58,910 nucleotides of DNA from Deltaproteobacteria bacterium (lineage in GTDB: Bacteria > Desulfobacterota > Desulfobaccia > Desulfobaccales > 0-14-0-80-60-11): assembly GCA_003599195.1 (NCBI GenBank), contig QZIZ01000145.1, positions 1-58,910 of the forward strand, in the 5' to 3' direction. The position numbers and the translations under genes are program-made. The notes under the pieces were generated by a model. That model saw nothing but the letters and a program-made list of their open reading frames with translations. It did no database searches and was not told the DNA's origin. Numbering within the stretch: position 1 is the stretch's first letter; every line of letters begins with the position of its first letter. Positions 32,822-42,095 of the stretch are shown here, one piece after another.

Positions 32822-34546
32822 TTAGCCTTTCTCGTTTAACTCATGGCGGATGCAGCCCTGTAGATACTGCAGCAATTCCCCCAAAGGCACCATCACAGTC
32901 TCCCCGCTGCGCCGGTGGCGGACTTCCGCCTGGCCAGCGGCCAGGGTCTTGGGGCCGATAACCACCCTTAAGGGGATGCCCAAGAGGTCGCAGTCCTTGA
33001 ATTTCACCCCCGGGCGCTCATCCCGGTCGTCCAGGAGGACTTCGATCCCGGCTTTCTCCAGGCCGTCATGGAGGCTGAAAACCGCGTCCTTGGTAGCTTG
33101 GTCGTTCAGGGAGATGGGGACTAAACCCACCTGCACCGGGGCCAGGGCCAGGGGCCAGACGATGCCCTGGCCGTCATGGCCCTGCTCGATGGCCGCGGCG
33201 ACGATGCGGCTGACGCCGATGCCGTAGCAGCCCATATAGATAAATTGCTCCTGCCCGGCCTCGTCCAGGAAGGTGGCCTTCAGAGCCTTAGAGTACTTGA
33301 GCCCTAGCTTGAAGATGTGGCCCACCTCGATGCCCCGGAGGATTTCGATATTGCCGCCGCAGCGGGGGCAGGGGTCCTGGGCGGTGATGGCGCGCAGGTC
33401 CGCAACCTGGGTCATGACGATGTCTCGCGAGGGGTTGACCCGGACCAGGTGATAGCCGGTCTTATTGGCCCCGGTGACCGCGGTAGTCATGGCCGCTGCC
33501 GCCTGATCGGCATAAATGGGCAAATTTAGGCCGAAGGGCCCCGCGAAGCCCACTTCCCCGCCGGTGAGTTCCTGGACCCGGCCCGCGCCGGCCAGGGTGA
33601 GGTCCATCACTGCCAGGAGGTTTTTCACCTTGACTTCGTTGACTTCGTGGTCCCCCCTAAGGAGCACGGCCACCGGCCCTTTCTCGGTCTCATAAATCAA
33701 AGTTTTGATGATTTCCGCTGGGGTGGCGTTAAGGAACCCGGCCACCTCCTCCACGGTGCGCACGTCCGGGGTGGCCACCTCTTCGGGGCCGGACCCGGCA
33801 GGAGCATCCCCGGAAGCGGTCGCGGGCGGAACCACTTCCGCCTTCTCCAGGTTGGCGGCGTAATCGCAGGCCAGGCAGGAGGCCAGCAGGTCTTCGCCGG
33901 TCTCCGCCAGGACCATGAATTCATGGGAAAAACTGCCGCCGATGGGGCCGGAGTCGGCTTCCACCGTCTTGAAGCGCAGGCCGCAGCGCTGGAAGATGCG
34001 GTTGTACGCAGCGTACATGTCCTGGTAGCAGGCCTCGGCGTCCGCCTCGTTCACGTGGAAGCTGTAGCCGTCCTTCATAAGAAATTCCCGGCCCCGGATC
34101 AGGCCGAAGCGGGGGCGCATCTCGTCCCGGAACTTCATCTGGATCTGGTAGAGGTTCAAAGGCAACTGCCGGTAGGAATGAACCTCCTTGCGCACCAGGT
34201 CGGTGATCACCTCTTCGTGGGTGGGGCCGAAACAGCAGTCCCGGCCGTGGCGGTCCTTGAAGCGCAGCAGTTCCTTGCCGTAAATCTGCCAGCGGCCCGT
34301 CTCCTGCCACAGCTCCGCGGGCTGCACCGCGGGGAGCAGCACTTCCTGGGCCCCGGCCCGGTTCATCTCCTCCCGGACGATGCGCTCCACCTTGCGGAGC
34401 ACGCGCAGCCCCATGGGGAGATAATTATAGATGCCCGAAGCCAGCTTGCGGATCATGCCGGCGCGGAACAACAGGATGTGGGAGACGGCCTCCGCCTCCG
34501 CGGGATTTTCTTTGAGAGTGGGAATCAGCATCCGGGAAAAGAACAT
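32822..34546 (-). CDS. proS: Prolyl-tRNA synthetase, bacterial type with editing insertion
   Basis: 574 aa, class II synthetase. Motif 1 region: LASGIYNYLPMGLRVLRKV and IVREEMNRAGAQEVLLP. Motif 2: FRDEMRPRFGLIRGREFLMKD. Motif 3: GIGVSRIVAA. The YbaK-like editing domain that clears Ala-tRNA(Pro) lies between motifs 2 and 3 (about 230-385, including LLRGDHEVNEVKVKNLL). A C-terminal anticodon-binding domain (LDDRDERPGVKFKDCDLLGIPLRVVIG) completes it. All parts of the ProS type 1 enzyme are present. Confidence 0.97.
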   Translation of the reverse strand: MFFSRMLIPTLKENPAEAEAVSHILLFRAGMIRKLASGIYNYLPMGLRVLRKVERIVREEMNRAGAQEVLLPAVQPAELWQETGRWQIYGKELLRFKDRHGRDCCFGPTHEEVITDLVRKEVHSYRQLPLNLYQIQMKFRDEMRPRFGLIRGREFLMKDGYSFHVNEADAEACYQDMYAAYNRIFQRCGLRFKTVEADSGPIGGSFSHEFMVLAETGEDLLASCLACDYAANLEKAEVVPPATASGDAPAGSGPEEVATPDVRTVEEVAGFLNATPAEIIKTLIYETEKGPVAVLLRGDHEVNEVKVKNLLAVMDLTLAGAGRVQELTGGEVGFAGPFGLNLPIYADQAAAAMTTAVTGANKTGYHLVRVNPSRDIVMTQVADLRAITAQDPCPRCGGNIEILRGIEVGHIFKLGLKYSKALKATFLDEAGQEQFIYMGCYGIGVSRIVAAAIEQGHDGQGIVWPLALAPVQVGLVPISLNDQATKDAVFSLHDGLEKAGIEVLLDDRDERPGVKFKDCDLLGIPLRVVIGPKTLAAGQAEVRHRRSGETVMVPLGELLQYLQGCIRHELNEKG

Positions 34547-34617
34547 ATGTGCTCCTATCGATAATATTTTACCAGATTAATCTTACGACAGCAGCCTTCT
34601 TAGCTCAATTAGATTTT

Positions 34618-34762
34618 AAGGGCAGGGGGTAGGGGTAGGGGGCAGGGGTCAGGGGCCAGGGGTCAGAAGGGGAGGGAAGAATGCAAGAGGCGTCGGAGGC
34701 AATATTTTTAGCTGAAAGCTGATAGCAAATAGCAAACAGCGAACAGCTAATAGCCGACAGCT
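34618..34762. repeat. Word repeats I (GGGGTCAGGGG) and B (AGCTGAAAGCTGATAGC)
   Basis: Tandem GGGGTAGGGG/GGGGTCAGGGGCC words at 34619-34668. B words from 34709 (AGCTGAAAGCTGATAGC, then AAATAGC, AAACAGC, GAACAGC, TAATAGC) run into the 3' end of the next minus-strand gene, giving its last codons (EAVGY) and stop. Confidence 0.75.
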
Positions 34763-35508
34763 TCCGCTCCCCGCAGCAGGCGATTTTCGGCCAGATTAAA
34801 GGCCCGTTCCATCAACGTTTCCATATTCACCACGTCTTCCCGGTTGTAGGTGAGAAGGGTGGGCAACGCGGTGTAATCCCCCCGGCAGTGGCGGTCCCAG
34901 AGGAGCACGGCCTCGTAGCCGTCCATGCCATCGACCTCCGGGGGGCGCTTAATGCCGAACCGGGGTTCGATGCGCTTCAGGCCGCCCTTAAAACCCAGGC
35001 GGGAGAGGATAAAGCGCAGGTCCAGGTGCACGGGAGGAAGCAGCAAGTCCGGGAAATAGTTCCGGAGCACGGGCAGATCGAACTGGGAGCCGTTGAAGGT
35101 GATGACCAGGTCCAGGTTTTCCAGGGCAGAGGGGAATTCATCCAGATTTTTGCCATAGACGAACTGGCGCATCTCGCGGCCGTCATATAGGCCCACCACC
35201 GTCACCTGCAAACCCGGCCAGGTGTAGCCGGTGGTTTCGATGTCGAGATACGCGGCCCGCTCCCGGAAGCGGCGGAAGAGCCGCCAGCGCTCGGCTACGG
35301 GGAGCAAAGGCCCGAAATAGGAGGGGTTATCCTCGTTAGCCAGGGATTCCTCAACGGCGTTGCGGAGAAAAACCAGCCTTTCCCGCCCCATGCCGGCGAC
35401 TTCAGCGGCGTTTAGGAAGTCCTCCCAGGTATGCAGGCCCTGCTGCCAAAACTGGGCCTCAGTGCGTTCGCCGACGCCGGGGAGATGAATGAAGGTGCGT
35501 TTGAGCAT
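34747..35508 (-). CDS. RNase H-like 3'-5' exonuclease domain protein with N-terminal HhH
   Basis: 253 aa from ATG 35508 (a TTG nine codons upstream is less likely). The N-terminus has a helix-hairpin-helix-like segment (HLPGVGERTEAQFWQQGL). The rest matches the YprB/RNase_H_2 type of DEDD exonuclease-like domain: AYLDIETTG (D/E pair), LVITFNGSQFDLPVL, LDLRFILSRLGF and YNREDVVNM (final Asp). All four acidic positions appear to be present, so nuclease activity is plausible. Probably a DNA/RNA-processing enzyme; the pathway is unknown. The last residues come from word-repeat DNA. Confidence 0.8.
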   Translation of the reverse strand: MLKRTFIHLPGVGERTEAQFWQQGLHTWEDFLNAAEVAGMGRERLVFLRNAVEESLANEDNPSYFGPLLPVAERWRLFRRFRERAAYLDIETTGYTWPGLQVTVVGLYDGREMRQFVYGKNLDEFPSALENLDLVITFNGSQFDLPVLRNYFPDLLLPPVHLDLRFILSRLGFKGGLKRIEPRFGIKRPPEVDGMDGYEAVLLWDRHCRGDYTALPTLLTYNREDVVNMETLMERAFNLAENRLLRGAEAVGY

Positions 35509-35547
35509 TTTATAAAGATAACATATCTTGAGCAAAAAAGAACTTCA

Positions 35548-35664
35548 CCGCAGTTACGGGTTGCGGGTTGCGAGTTACGGGTTACGTGTTGGGGGATTTT
35601 TAACTCGCAACCCGCAACTCGTAACTCGCAACCCGGTGCGTCCTCTGCGTCTCTGCGGTGAATC
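35548..35664. repeat. Nested inverted repeat C(D(loop)D')C'
   Basis: Outer arms: TTCACCGCAG (35545-35554) and CTCTGCG words ending CTGCGGTGAA (35642-35662). Inner arms: GTTGCGG/GTTACGG words (about 35556-35590) and their complements CGCAACC/CGTAACT (about 35602-35634). A short T-rich loop lies between. It fills the gap between the nuclease and ABC permease genes. Confidence 0.85.
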
Positions 35665-35666
35665 CT

Positions 35667-38351
35667 TTATTCTTCCTTCAAGATCGCGGCCAGGTGCGGC
35701 TGCATGGCCCGCCAGGCGGGGTAGGCCCCGGAGGCCAGGCCCAGGGCCAGGACCAATACCAGGGTCTGCCAATAGATGCCCGGGGTCCAGAAGAGGTGGA
35801 TGGTCCAGCCGAAGGCTTGTTTGTTGATCACGTATATCAGAAGAAGAGATAATACGGAGCCGCAGGCCGCGCCCAACAGGAAACTGAGGAAGCCGGCCAG
35901 GCCCGATTCCACCAGGACCATGGAAAGTATTTGCCGTTGGCTCGCGCCGATGGCCTGGAGCAGGGCCAGTTCCCGCTCCCGCTCCATGATGAGCACCAAA
36001 AAAGTGGTGATGATCCCGAAGACTGCGACCACCACGGCCACGCCTTCTAATGCGTAGGTGAGGGCAAAGGTTTCATCGAAGATGCGCAGAATGCCCCGGC
36101 GCAAATCCTCGTGGGACATGGTCAGGAGCCGGTAGCGGGAGCCGTATTTTTCCTGGAGCCGGGCCTGGACTTCGGGAATTTTGGCTTTGTCTTTGAGGTA
36201 AAGGCGGACCGCGTTCAAGTGGGTATCCGGCCAGAAGCGCCGGAACTGGCGGATATCCATCCAGACGCTGGGGCCGTCGGTGCGGTAGTCGTAAAAGACC
36301 CCGGCGATGCGGAGGCGCTGGAGGCCCGCGGGGGTGGGGAGTTCTAAAATATCTCCTTCTTTATAACCGAAGGTCTCGGCCAGGGGCTCGGAAATGACCA
36401 CGGACGGTCTTCGGTCTCCGGTCTCCGGTCTTCGGTGGTTTGGCTCCTGCGCAAACGTCTTGGGCGTAACGAAAAATCCCCCTAAATCCCCCTTTACAAA
36501 AGGGGGACTTTTTTCTTCCCCGGCACTATTCCCGGATTCCCCAACTGCCCGCATAATCTCCTGCGTGTCGCCTTCCCGGAACCATAAGCCCCCGTATTTT
36601 ACCAACACCTCGAAGCTGCCGCCGATGGCCAGGATGAAGCGGTCTTTAAAGGGCAGGCGCACGCAGCGGTATAGATAGAGGTCTTCAATGTCGGGGTCCC
36701 GGCGCAATTCCGGTACGATTTCCGGCGGCAGATAATGATCGTACGCGGCAGTGGAGAAGACCGCGGGCCCGAAAAAGATGTCGCCGCTGATGGACCGGGT
36801 CACCCAGGAATTCACGGTCTGGCGGAAAGAGCCGATCATCACCGCCACCGCGATGAGCATCCCCAGGGCGCAGGCCAACGCGGCGATGGAGACCGCGCTG
36901 CGGCTCAAGGAGCCGGAAAGGTAGCGGCAGCCCAGGTCCCCGGGGGGGCCCAGGAACCGGCGCAGCAGCGGCCGGCCGCGCTCCCCCAGGGTGCGGGCCG
37001 CCAGGGGAGTGAACAGGGCGAAGGCCAGGAGAATGAGAAAGGCCGCGGCGAAGCTCGGCAGGGATGGACCGGAGCCGAAGCGGAGCAGCACCAAAACTCC
37101 CGCCAAAGCCAGGGCCAGGAGGCCCAGCACAAACAAGACTCCGGCATGGCTCTGGACGCGCTCTTCCAGTTCCTCCCGGTGCCAGACGGCTTTAACCCGG
37201 ATGCGGGCCGCCTCCAGGGCGGGGAATAACGCGGCGATGAGCGTGGCGGCCGCGGCCAGGGCCCAGGCTTGCAACAGCAGGGGAAGGCGCACGGCAATTT
37301 CTCCGGCCTGGACCGGCGTGTACAGGGAACTGAGATTTTGGGTCATCATTCCCAGCGCGCTTTTGGCCAGGATGACCCCCAGGCCCAGTCCCAGGAGGCC
37401 GCCCAGCCCGCCCGCGGCCAGGCCTTCGGCCAAAAAAAGATACAACACCTGGCTCCGGCCCATGCCTAAGGTGCGCAGCAGACCGATCTCCCGGCGGCGG
37501 CGCACCACCGAGAGAGTGACGGACTGGTAAATGAGAAACATGCCTACGAACAGGGCAATGGCGCTGAGCACAGCCAAGTTGAGGCGGTAGGAGGACACCA
37601 TGCCCTCCATCTGCCGGGCCTGGGAGCCGGGGCGGGCCAGCTCCACGCCGGGGGGGAGTTCCCGGGTAAGGCTGGCCGCGGCGCCGGCTTGGTCGCCGTG
37701 AAGGATGAGATCGATATAATCCAGCCGGCCCACCCGGTCCAGCAGTTCCTGGGCCCCGGCCAGGTCCATGAGAAGCATCGATCCTTCCAGGGGATAGAGG
37801 CCGGTGGGGGTGCGAAAGATCCCGGCTACTTTCAGGGTCTGCCGCACCGGACCTACCAGCACCGGCAGAGTGTCGCCGGTTTTGATGGCTTTTTGCGCGG
37901 CCAGGGGTTCGCTCACCAAAATCGCGGCAGGGTCGGTGAGAAATTTTTCCAGCGCTTCCCGGTCCAGACCGCTTCCGGTTTTAAAGTCGAAATTGCGAAA
38001 AGGCCTTTCGGAAAAAAGGTCGATCCCCAGGAGCAGCACCGGACCTTGCCGGGGGGCGGCAAATTCCAGGACGCTTTCCACCGCGGGTGCGGCCGACTTG
38101 ACCTCCGGCAGACGGCGCGTCTTGACAAAGAGGGACTCCGGCAGTGGCGCGCCCGGACTTTGGAGCCGCCATTGGGCCTTCCCGGACAACGCGGTCACTC
38201 CGGCCTGGAAACTCTGCAAGGCCGCGGCGGCGGCCAGGGAGATGCTTAAATAAACCGCGGTGCCCAGGGCGATGCCCAGGATGCCCAGGAGGGTGCGGCC
38301 GGGGTATTCGGTTAAATGGCTAAGTGATATTCTGAAGAGGAAGATTTTCAT
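35667..38351 (-). CDS. FtsX-type ABC transporter permease with an in-frame repeat insertion
   Basis: 894 aa. The N-terminal MacB/LolC-like membrane helix (about 20-45) precedes a periplasmic domain. Two FtsX permease modules of three to four helices follow (about 255-390 and 775-890), with middle helices near 415-530. Together with the adjacent LolD-like ATPase (38558-39223) it forms an exporter for lipoproteins, lipids or peptides; the exact cargo is unknown. Residues about 613-650 are not family-like: they translate a dispersed palindromic repeat (SPPFVKGDLGGFF) and GGTCTTCGG-type words (RRPETGDRRPS), inserted between ESGNSAGEE and VVISEPLAETFGYKEGDILE without breaking the frame. Confidence 0.9.
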   Translation of the reverse strand: MKIFLFRISLSHLTEYPGRTLLGILGIALGTAVYLSISLAAAAALQSFQAGVTALSGKAQWRLQSPGAPLPESLFVKTRRLPEVKSAAPAVESVLEFAAPRQGPVLLLGIDLFSERPFRNFDFKTGSGLDREALEKFLTDPAAILVSEPLAAQKAIKTGDTLPVLVGPVRQTLKVAGIFRTPTGLYPLEGSMLLMDLAGAQELLDRVGRLDYIDLILHGDQAGAAASLTRELPPGVELARPGSQARQMEGMVSSYRLNLAVLSAIALFVGMFLIYQSVTLSVVRRRREIGLLRTLGMGRSQVLYLFLAEGLAAGGLGGLLGLGLGVILAKSALGMMTQNLSSLYTPVQAGEIAVRLPLLLQAWALAAAATLIAALFPALEAARIRVKAVWHREELEERVQSHAGVLFVLGLLALALAGVLVLLRFGSGPSLPSFAAAFLILLAFALFTPLAARTLGERGRPLLRRFLGPPGDLGCRYLSGSLSRSAVSIAALACALGMLIAVAVMIGSFRQTVNSWVTRSISGDIFFGPAVFSTAAYDHYLPPEIVPELRRDPDIEDLYLYRCVRLPFKDRFILAIGGSFEVLVKYGGLWFREGDTQEIMRAVGESGNSAGEEKSPPFVKGDLGGFFVTPKTFAQEPNHRRPETGDRRPSVVISEPLAETFGYKEGDILELPTPAGLQRLRIAGVFYDYRTDGPSVWMDIRQFRRFWPDTHLNAVRLYLKDKAKIPEVQARLQEKYGSRYRLLTMSHEDLRRGILRIFDETFALTYALEGVAVVVAVFGIITTFLVLIMERERELALLQAIGASQRQILSMVLVESGLAGFLSFLLGAACGSVLSLLLIYVINKQAFGWTIHLFWTPGIYWQTLVLVLALGLASGAYPAWRAMQPHLAAILKEE
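36404..36515. repeat. Palindromic repeat and word repeat inserted inside the permease gene
   Basis: 36472-36515 holds AAAATCCCCCTAAATCCC then CCCTTTACAAAAGGGGGAC: an imperfect palindrome of the type found between genes in many bacteria. 36404-36436 is a tandem run of GGTCTTCGG/GGTCTCCGG words. Together they fill about 37 codons. Confidence 0.8.
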
Positions 38352-38557
38352 GGGATATAGTTCAAGGTTTAAGGTTCAAGGTTAGTGGAGCTGTCAGCTA
38401 TCAGCTAAAAAATAAAGCAACCTAAGCCATTGAAAACCAATTAGAACTTGGATAAATATCAATAAGTTATGGCCCCTAATTTTCTTTAGCTGAAAGATGA
38501 AGGCTGACAGCTTAAATAACTTTGAACTTTGAACCTTGAACTGTTTCAAGAAGTTCT
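38352..38557. repeat. Nested inverted-repeat element A(B(loop)B')A', copy 2 (inverted relative to 735-954)
   Basis: Arms: GTTCAAG/GTTTAAG words (38358-38383), AGCTGTCAGC/TATCAGC words (38389-38407), then the loop, then AGCTGAAAG/GCTGACAGC words (38487-38512) and CTTTGAA/CCTTGAA words (38519-38542). The reverse complement of the loop begins AAAGAAAATTAG and ends TTAGGTTGCTTTATTT, matching the loop of the copy at 735-954. It lies between the ABC permease and ATPase genes. Confidence 0.85.
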
Positions 38558-39223
38558 TCAGGGCAGAAAAATTCCGTCCTGCATCGACAGCACCCGGTCC
38601 GCGTACGCGGTGATTTCCGCCGCGTGGCTTACCAGGACCACGGTCTGGCCCCAGTTCCGGTGCAGGCGGGCGAAGAGTTCCAGGATCTGGGCTGCGGTGA
38701 CCGAATCGAGGTTGCCCGTGGGTTCATCGGCCAGCAGCACCGCGGGCCGGTTGATCAAGGCCCGGGCGATGGCCGCGCGCTGCATCTCGCCGCCGGAGAC
38801 TTGGTGGGGCTTGTGGCCCCGCCGCGGGGTTAATTCAACTTCTTGAAGCCAGCGGATGGCTTCTTCCCGGGCCCGGGAATACGAGATACCCTGGAGCACC
38901 CGGGGCAGGGCCACGTTTTCTTCCAGGGTCAGCAGCGGCAGGAGGTTGAAGGACTGGAAGACCACGCCTACCCGGTCCCGGCGGAATTGGGTAAGTTCCT
39001 GGCCGGAGAGCCGGGCTAGATCCCGGCCGTCCACCACCACCCGGCCGGAGGTGGGAGGCTCCAGGCCGCCGATGATGTGCAGCAGGGTGCTTTTGCCGCA
39101 GCCGCTCTTGCCCCTGACGGCCAGGAATTCTCCGGCCGCGATGCTGAGGTTGATCAGCCTGAGGGCATGAATTTCTTCAGGGCCCCGGCGGTAGGTTTTG
39201 GTTACCTCCGCTATCTCGATCAT
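38558..39223 (-). CDS. ABC transporter ATP-binding protein, LolD/MacB type
   Basis: 221 aa, a complete ATPase. Walker A GKSGCGKST (38-46), Q-loop region FQSFNLLPLLT, signature VSGGEMQRAAIARAL, Walker B VLLADEPTGNLD and switch His in VLVSHAAEI. Length and motifs match the LolD/MacB/FtsE-like group that pairs with FtsX-type permeases such as the next gene. The two genes are separated by a 200-bp nested repeat element, yet both read leftward and probably remain one transcription unit. Confidence 0.95.
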   Translation of the reverse strand: MIEIAEVTKTYRRGPEEIHALRLINLSIAAGEFLAVRGKSGCGKSTLLHIIGGLEPPTSGRVVVDGRDLARLSGQELTQFRRDRVGVVFQSFNLLPLLTLEENVALPRVLQGISYSRAREEAIRWLQEVELTPRRGHKPHQVSGGEMQRAAIARALINRPAVLLADEPTGNLDSVTAAQILELFARLHRNWGQTVVLVSHAAEITAYADRVLSMQDGIFLP

Positions 39224-39939
39224 TAATCTTCCCTGGTACTTAGAAAAAGTAATAAGTGATCAGTAATCAGTGATCAGTAAAAGATAAAAAAGAAAACCTG
39301 ATTACCGGCCGCTGAGCTGTCTGAAAAGTTCTTAATCTGTGAATTTATTCTCTGTGCTCTCTGCGTCTGTGAGGTAAATTTCTCTTATTTATCACCGCAA
39401 CTCTTCATGGGCCTCTGACCCACCGGTAAAACATGAAAAGTCTGGCGGGGCGGGCCTTCGTGCCGTGGGGCGGGCGTCCCCGCCCGCCGTCCTTTCGGGC
39501 GGCCAGGGACGCCCGCCCCACCAAGTTGGAACTTTTCAGGACAGTTGCTCATGAGCCATTGGCTCACCCATAAATTATGAAAAAACTGGTGGAGCGGGCC
39601 TCCGTGCCCGCCGTGCGTCCGGCGGCCAGGGACGGCCGCCCCACCGATTCATTGCTTTAATGTATGTTCTTGCGTCTTGCTTTGCGCCTTTGCGTCTTTG
39701 CGTGAGGCTTCTTTTCAAGACAGATAAACAATTTAAGTCCAAAATCTATCACCAATTACTGATCACTGATCACATATTACTTAATTACTGACCCCTGGCC
39801 CCTGACCCCTCGCATTATAACCGGGGATGCCCGGAAGTTAAAGTTCGGGCCGGGGCGAGCCGATGCATAAGACAAATATCAGGAACCAAGGGGCGGGGGG
39901 AGGGTCAAGAGCCCTCCCACGCCCACTGCGGATAAAGGA
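39224..39939. repeat. Gene-free 716-bp region of nested repeats
   Basis: I see no gene. TGATCAGT/TAATCAGT words at 39247-39279 are matched by their complement at about 39752-39780, giving outer arms 470 bp apart. Between them are CTCTGCG words (about 39350-39375) and two GC-rich palindromes (about 39444-39530 and 39585-39645, each GGCGGGGCGGGCC to GGCCGCCCCACC-like). A TTTGCGTC/CTTTGCG run lies at 39672-39707. CCCCTGGCCCCTGACCCCT words (39790-39809) follow. A perfect 7-bp stem GGGAGGG/CCCTCCC at 39898-39918 precedes the ThiF-like gene. Confidence 0.75.
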
Positions 39940-40689
39940 ATGACCATCAATAACTTAAGCCCTGCTGAAGTAACCCGGTATGCCCGCCAGATGGCCCTCG
40001 AGGGCTGGGGCCGGGAGGCCCAGGAAAAGCTGAAATCCTCCCGGGTGCTCATCGCCGGGGCCGGGGGGCTGGCCTCTTCGGTGGCGCTTTATCTTCTCTC
40101 CACCGGCGTCGGGGCCATCCGCATGGTGGACCAGTCCCGGGTCACTCTTTCCGACTTGAATCATCAAATCCTTTACCGGGAGCGGGACTTGGGTAAGTCC
40201 AAGGCTGCGGTGGCCGAGCGTCGCCTTAAGGACCTGAATCCTTTTTCCCTGGTGGAAGGGCAGTCCAAAACCATCTCCGAACACAACATCTCCCGCCTGG
40301 CCGCCAACTGCAACCTGATCATCGACGCCATGAACAATGCGCCGGCCGGGTATCTGTTGAACCAGGCGGCGGTGAAATTCCGCCTGCCGTTGATCCATGC
40401 CTGGGTCTGGGAAATGGACGGCCGGATCACCACCTTCTGGCCGGGGCAGGGCCCCTGTCTGGCCTGCGCCTTTCCTGAGGCTTCCAACGGCCATAAACCC
40501 GCGCTCCTGGGTCCCATGCCCGGAGTCATGGGAGCGCTTCAGGCCCTGGAAGCCTTGCGCATCCTGGGCGGCATGGGTCCGGCCTTAATGGGCCGGCTCA
40601 TGATATTTAAAGGCGATCAATTCAATTTCAGCGAAAAGCCGGTAAAGGCCAACCCCCATTGCCTGGTCTGCCGGCGTCTTTATCCCTAG
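39940..40689 (+). CDS. ThiF/MoeB/HesA-family E1-like adenylyltransferase
   Basis: 249 aa. Opening RYARQMALEGWGREAQEKL and the nucleotide-binding loop LIAGAGGLASSVALYLLSTGVG are diagnostic, followed by DLNHQILYRERDLGKSKA with adenylation-site residues. Zinc is probably bound by two CxxC pairs, PCLAC and HCLVC. The enzyme family adenylates the C-terminal Gly-Gly of a ThiS/MoaD-like protein in thiamine, molybdopterin or sulfur transfer pathways. No ThiS/MoaD partner is adjacent. The ATG directly abuts AAAGGA, an unusually close ribosome-binding site. Confidence 0.9.
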   Translation: MTINNLSPAEVTRYARQMALEGWGREAQEKLKSSRVLIAGAGGLASSVALYLLSTGVGAIRMVDQSRVTLSDLNHQILYRERDLGKSKAAVAERRLKDLNPFSLVEGQSKTISEHNISRLAANCNLIIDAMNNAPAGYLLNQAAVKFRLPLIHAWVWEMDGRITTFWPGQGPCLACAFPEASNGHKPALLGPMPGVMGALQALEALRILGGMGPALMGRLMIFKGDQFNFSEKPVKANPHCLVCRRLYP

Positions 40690-41171
40690 TATAGGCCGGG
40701 GGACCGGTCTGACTGCTTCTATTGCCCCCCTTACAGTCCCGCCAAGGCCACAGTAATCCCCCATCTTCGGAATAACTTTACATATTATTTTGATTTTCTC
40801 CCGCCTAAACCCGTACTGTCTTTTCTTCCCATGAACGGCAAGCGGTTTAAACTTGATTTAAGGGAAACTGGAAGGACTGGAAGTTATTTCTGCGCCCTCT
40901 CATCCTTGGAGATAACATACGGAAATTTCATCAAATAATATTTGCCAGGAGTTTAAAGAGAATAAAAGCCCCTTTGTCTTTCCCCATCTGCGCCTGAGCC
41001 TGCCCCCAGTCCATGAGAGGAATCGTGCCGCGCACTTTAAGATTTCTCAAAAAATTTCACCTTTAATTAATTTTTTTTCTAAAGTTATTCCCTGCCATTC
41101 TCGAAAAGAGAGTTAAATGCTTAAAAACCCAGACAAGGAAGTTGAGCTGGATTACAAGGAGGTAAGGGGTC
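40690..41171 (+). promoter_or_regulatory. Long upstream region of flagellin with sigma-28-like promoter
   Basis: No convincing gene in 482 bp. TAAAGTTA (41080-41087), a 12-nt spacer and CTCGAAAA (41100-41107) resemble the flagellar sigma-28 pattern TAAAGTTT-N11-GCCGATAA, matching better in the upstream box. A strong AAGGAGG (41156-41162) precedes the flagellin ATG at 41172. An AT-rich tract lies just upstream of the promoter (41050-41079). Confidence 0.45.
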
Positions 41172-42053
41172 ATGTCTCTGGTAATTAACCACAATTTAAT
41201 GGCAATGAATGCGGCGAGAAGCTTAAGCTTCACTTACAGCCGCCTGGCCACTTCCGTGCAGCGCCTGTCTTCGGGCCTCAGGGTCAACAGCGCGCAGGAC
41301 GACGCCGCCGGCCTGGCCGTCCGGGAAATGATGCGCACCGATATCCGGGTCATGAACCAGGGTGTCCGGAACGCCAATGACGCCATTTCCCTGATCCAGA
41401 CCGCTGACGGCGCGTTTTCGGTTATCGACGAAAAACTGACCCGGATGAAGGAACTGGCCGAACAGGCCGCCACCGGCACCTACACCACGGCCCAGCGTCT
41501 GATCATGGACAGCGAATATCAGGCCATGGCCTCGGAGATCACCCGGATCGCCATGGCCACCGATTTCAACGGGGTCAAACTCCTGGACGGCAGCCTCTCC
41601 GGCACCAGCGTGAATCCCGGCGACGGCCAGCAGATGAAGATCCACTTCGGCACCGGCAACAGCTCCGCGGAAGATTATTATTACATCCGCATTGATGAGG
41701 CCACCGCTTCCGCCCTGGGAGTGGGGAACGGTGCGGGCACGGGCGCAGGGTCGACCATCAGCACCCAATCCGCGGCCCAGGCCGCCTTGGAGATAATCGA
41801 CAGCGCGGTGGCCACCAAAGACACCATCCGGGCGAATCTGGGCGGCATCGCCAACCGCCTGGCCAACACCATCTCCAACCTGAGCATTCAGGCAGAAAAC
41901 TTGCAGGCCGCGGAATCCCGGATTTCCGATGTGGACGTGGCCACGGAGATGACGGAGTTCACCCGGAACCAGATCTTGACCCAGGCTGCGGTAAGCATGC
42001 TGGCCCAGGCCAACACCCTCCCCCAATTGGCCTTGAAACTGATGGGTGGTTAA
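41172..42053 (+). CDS. fliC: Flagellin, short form
   Basis: 293 aa. The conserved N-terminal D0/D1 helices (SLVINHNLMAMNAARSLS, then RLSSGLRVNSAQDDAAGLAV) and C-terminal D1/D0 helices (AAESRISDVDVATEMTEFTR, NQILTQAAVSMLAQAN) are intact. The variable middle (about 150-205) is very short, so the filament would have almost no outer D2/D3 domain. Secreted through the flagellar type III apparatus. No other flagellar gene lies in the window, apart from a MerR-like regulator 42 bp downstream. Confidence 0.97.
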   Translation: MSLVINHNLMAMNAARSLSFTYSRLATSVQRLSSGLRVNSAQDDAAGLAVREMMRTDIRVMNQGVRNANDAISLIQTADGAFSVIDEKLTRMKELAEQAATGTYTTAQRLIMDSEYQAMASEITRIAMATDFNGVKLLDGSLSGTSVNPGDGQQMKIHFGTGNSSAEDYYYIRIDEATASALGVGNGAGTGAGSTISTQSAAQAALEIIDSAVATKDTIRANLGGIANRLANTISNLSIQAENLQAAESRISDVDVATEMTEFTRNQILTQAAVSMLAQANTLPQLALKLMGG

Positions 42054-42095
42054 TGCCGTGGATAGGCGCCAGAAGGGTCAATGAGGAGGCGAGCC

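Noticed and set aside
40831-40938. 35-codon ORF upstream of flagellin
   Set aside because: No ribosome-binding site (pyrimidine-rich before ATG), no recognisable product.
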